This document shows positions 63,002-64,000 of a stretch of 64,000 bases of DNA, piece by piece. Location of the stretch: NCBI GenBank assembly GCA_004794655.1, contig SMMW01000622.1, positions 2,728,001 to 2,792,000 of the forward strand. Direction: 5' to 3'. Every line of letters begins with the position of its first letter. The stretch's first letter is position 1. Both the position numbers and the translations under genes were made by a program. The notes under the pieces were generated by a model that did not search any database, was not told the origin of the DNA, and was given only the letters and a program-made list of their open reading frames with translations. Source of the DNA: Marisa cornuarietis (lineage: Eukaryota; Mollusca; Gastropoda; Architaenioglossa; Ampullariidae).

Positions 63002-64000
63002 GAATTTCGCGTTGTAACCAATGAAATTAATATGTTCCTATAGACTAGACGCGTAAAGAAGGCTCACATGTGCGTGCTAAGCACCAACAACACTACAAAA
63101 TCAATTTTGTGCTGCTGCTTAGTCCAGAAGCTAAGCAATGGGTTCATTCGGTTCCTAAATCACTTTTATGAATAAATATTTTGTTAGCAGTAAACTTAAC
63201 AACAAACATTCTTGTAGGCTTTAATATCACCAGTTTTCCCTTTTTGGTAATAAACGTTCATCTAGGGTCAGCAGAACGCATTGGAGATGGGTATCTTAAC
63301 GGGGGAAATAAAGAGAAAATCCGGAGTAATCAGTTTGTTATAATAAGGGGACATTTTGGGGATCGATTTGTTATAATAAGATCACCTACTAAACCTGCAC
63401 AATTATTTATTGCATTGTCCTTAGAGTAGATTTTAAGGTATCGTATGACTTGATACAAACATTTGTAAAAACTATTTTTGCAAAGAGAGATGTGATCAAT
63501 TTTTAGTGGCCATTCTTTCGGTAAAATTTTGCGCTATTCCAGTTATGGAGAGATTTTATTGGTGAAGGTCTTGCACAATTCTAGCCTATGGCTGGGCGTC
63601 TCCTCTTCGCTTTTTTTGTGTAGGTATTTCCCCTTTCCACCTTCCAGCCTCTCAATTTGATACTCACGCTTCGGTTACTTGACACGGTTTTACAGTTTTA
63701 TAAATCTCGTGCCCACAATTTGTGACGGCCATCTGGCGGAGCGTCCCTCTAGTGTCTCGTTTATCTGTGTGTTTCAAGCATGTCATGTCATTAACGCTCA
63801 CTGCTGCGCTGTTTGAATTTCAGCCGCCAGCACGCGCGTTTGTGCGCATGACTACGCGCTTGTTTGCTGTGCGTTGATAGGTTTCTCGTGAAAGTCTTTA
63901 CATCAGGGGAATCGTTGGCGCCAAATACTATGTGGGAACGCAGCGGCTACTTCGTTACACCGTTAAATCCTTTTACATCTTGTGTGGCGCCAATTGTTGA
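62531..64000. other. Downstream flank
   Basis: No gene recognised. It contains two (AC)n microsatellites at 62916-62932 and 62976-63001. A 34-bp imperfect direct repeat with ttgttataataag lies at 63333-63346 and 63367-63380. Confidence 0.6.
62916..63001. repeat. Interrupted (AC)n microsatellite
   Basis: Two uninterrupted AC runs (62916-62932, 62976-63001) are separated by a CA/CT-rich spacer that probably derives from the same array. Confidence 0.9.

Noticed and set aside
1..64000. CRISPR arrays, operons, bacterial-type elements
   Set aside because: Intron-exon structure, SINEs, a LINE and a nuclear-receptor gene show this is animal nuclear DNA. The tandem repeats have no spacer-repeat regularity.

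Overview
This is animal nuclear DNA. It has long AT-leaning introns, abundant microsatellites, tRNA-derived SINEs, a truncated LINE and no compact gene blocks. The one gene I can support is a retinoic acid receptor (RAR, NR1B) on the + strand, covering most of the window. Its DNA-binding domain is plainly RAR-class. The ligand-binding domain is more diverged than any vertebrate RAR. The SINE tail style (a terminal 'gcgttaaacacc' motif, CACT and AAT arrays) is what I associate with molluscs. A gastropod mollusc is my best guess; this is inference, not proof.

Layout: 1-8335 is non-coding sequence with a possible upstream promoter near 0.9 kb. 8336-8479 is a probable N-terminal exon entered from an unidentified upstream exon. 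8480-25.6 kb is intron with a 5'-truncated LINE flanked by target-site duplications (15709-17167), SINE-like pieces, minisatellites and a diverged duplication. 25968-26244 is a second, ATG-initiated first exon preceded by an in-frame stop. Both N-terminal exons end in phase 1 and both fit the shared exon at 45925, which implies two alternative A/B regions, as in vertebrate RAR genes with P1/P2 promoters. After a 19.7 kb intron come the common exons: first zinc finger (45925-46097), second zinc finger (51315-51456), hinge (51915-52081), LBD helices 1-5 (56306-56476), helices 5-9 (57951-58155), helices 9-10 (58559-58717) and a long last exon (59863-60953). Phases are consistent throughout: the downstream-start isoform is 2385 nt including stop, 794 aa.

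The most interesting signal is in the LBD. The arginine that anchors the retinoate carboxylate in vertebrate RARs is glutamine here, and two further pocket positions differ. The sequence leaves the RAR consensus exactly at the last intron: the last exon shows no recognisable helix 11 or canonical AF-2 helix and runs into a C-terminal tail of about 360 aa. This predicts a receptor that keeps DNA binding and probably RXR dimerisation but is unlikely to respond to all-trans retinoic acid in the usual way. The last exon also holds a 126-nt frame-preserving segment with good splice signals, so a shorter isoform is possible.

All splice sites were chosen by eye from frame, GT/AG signals and family similarity; no transcript data were available.
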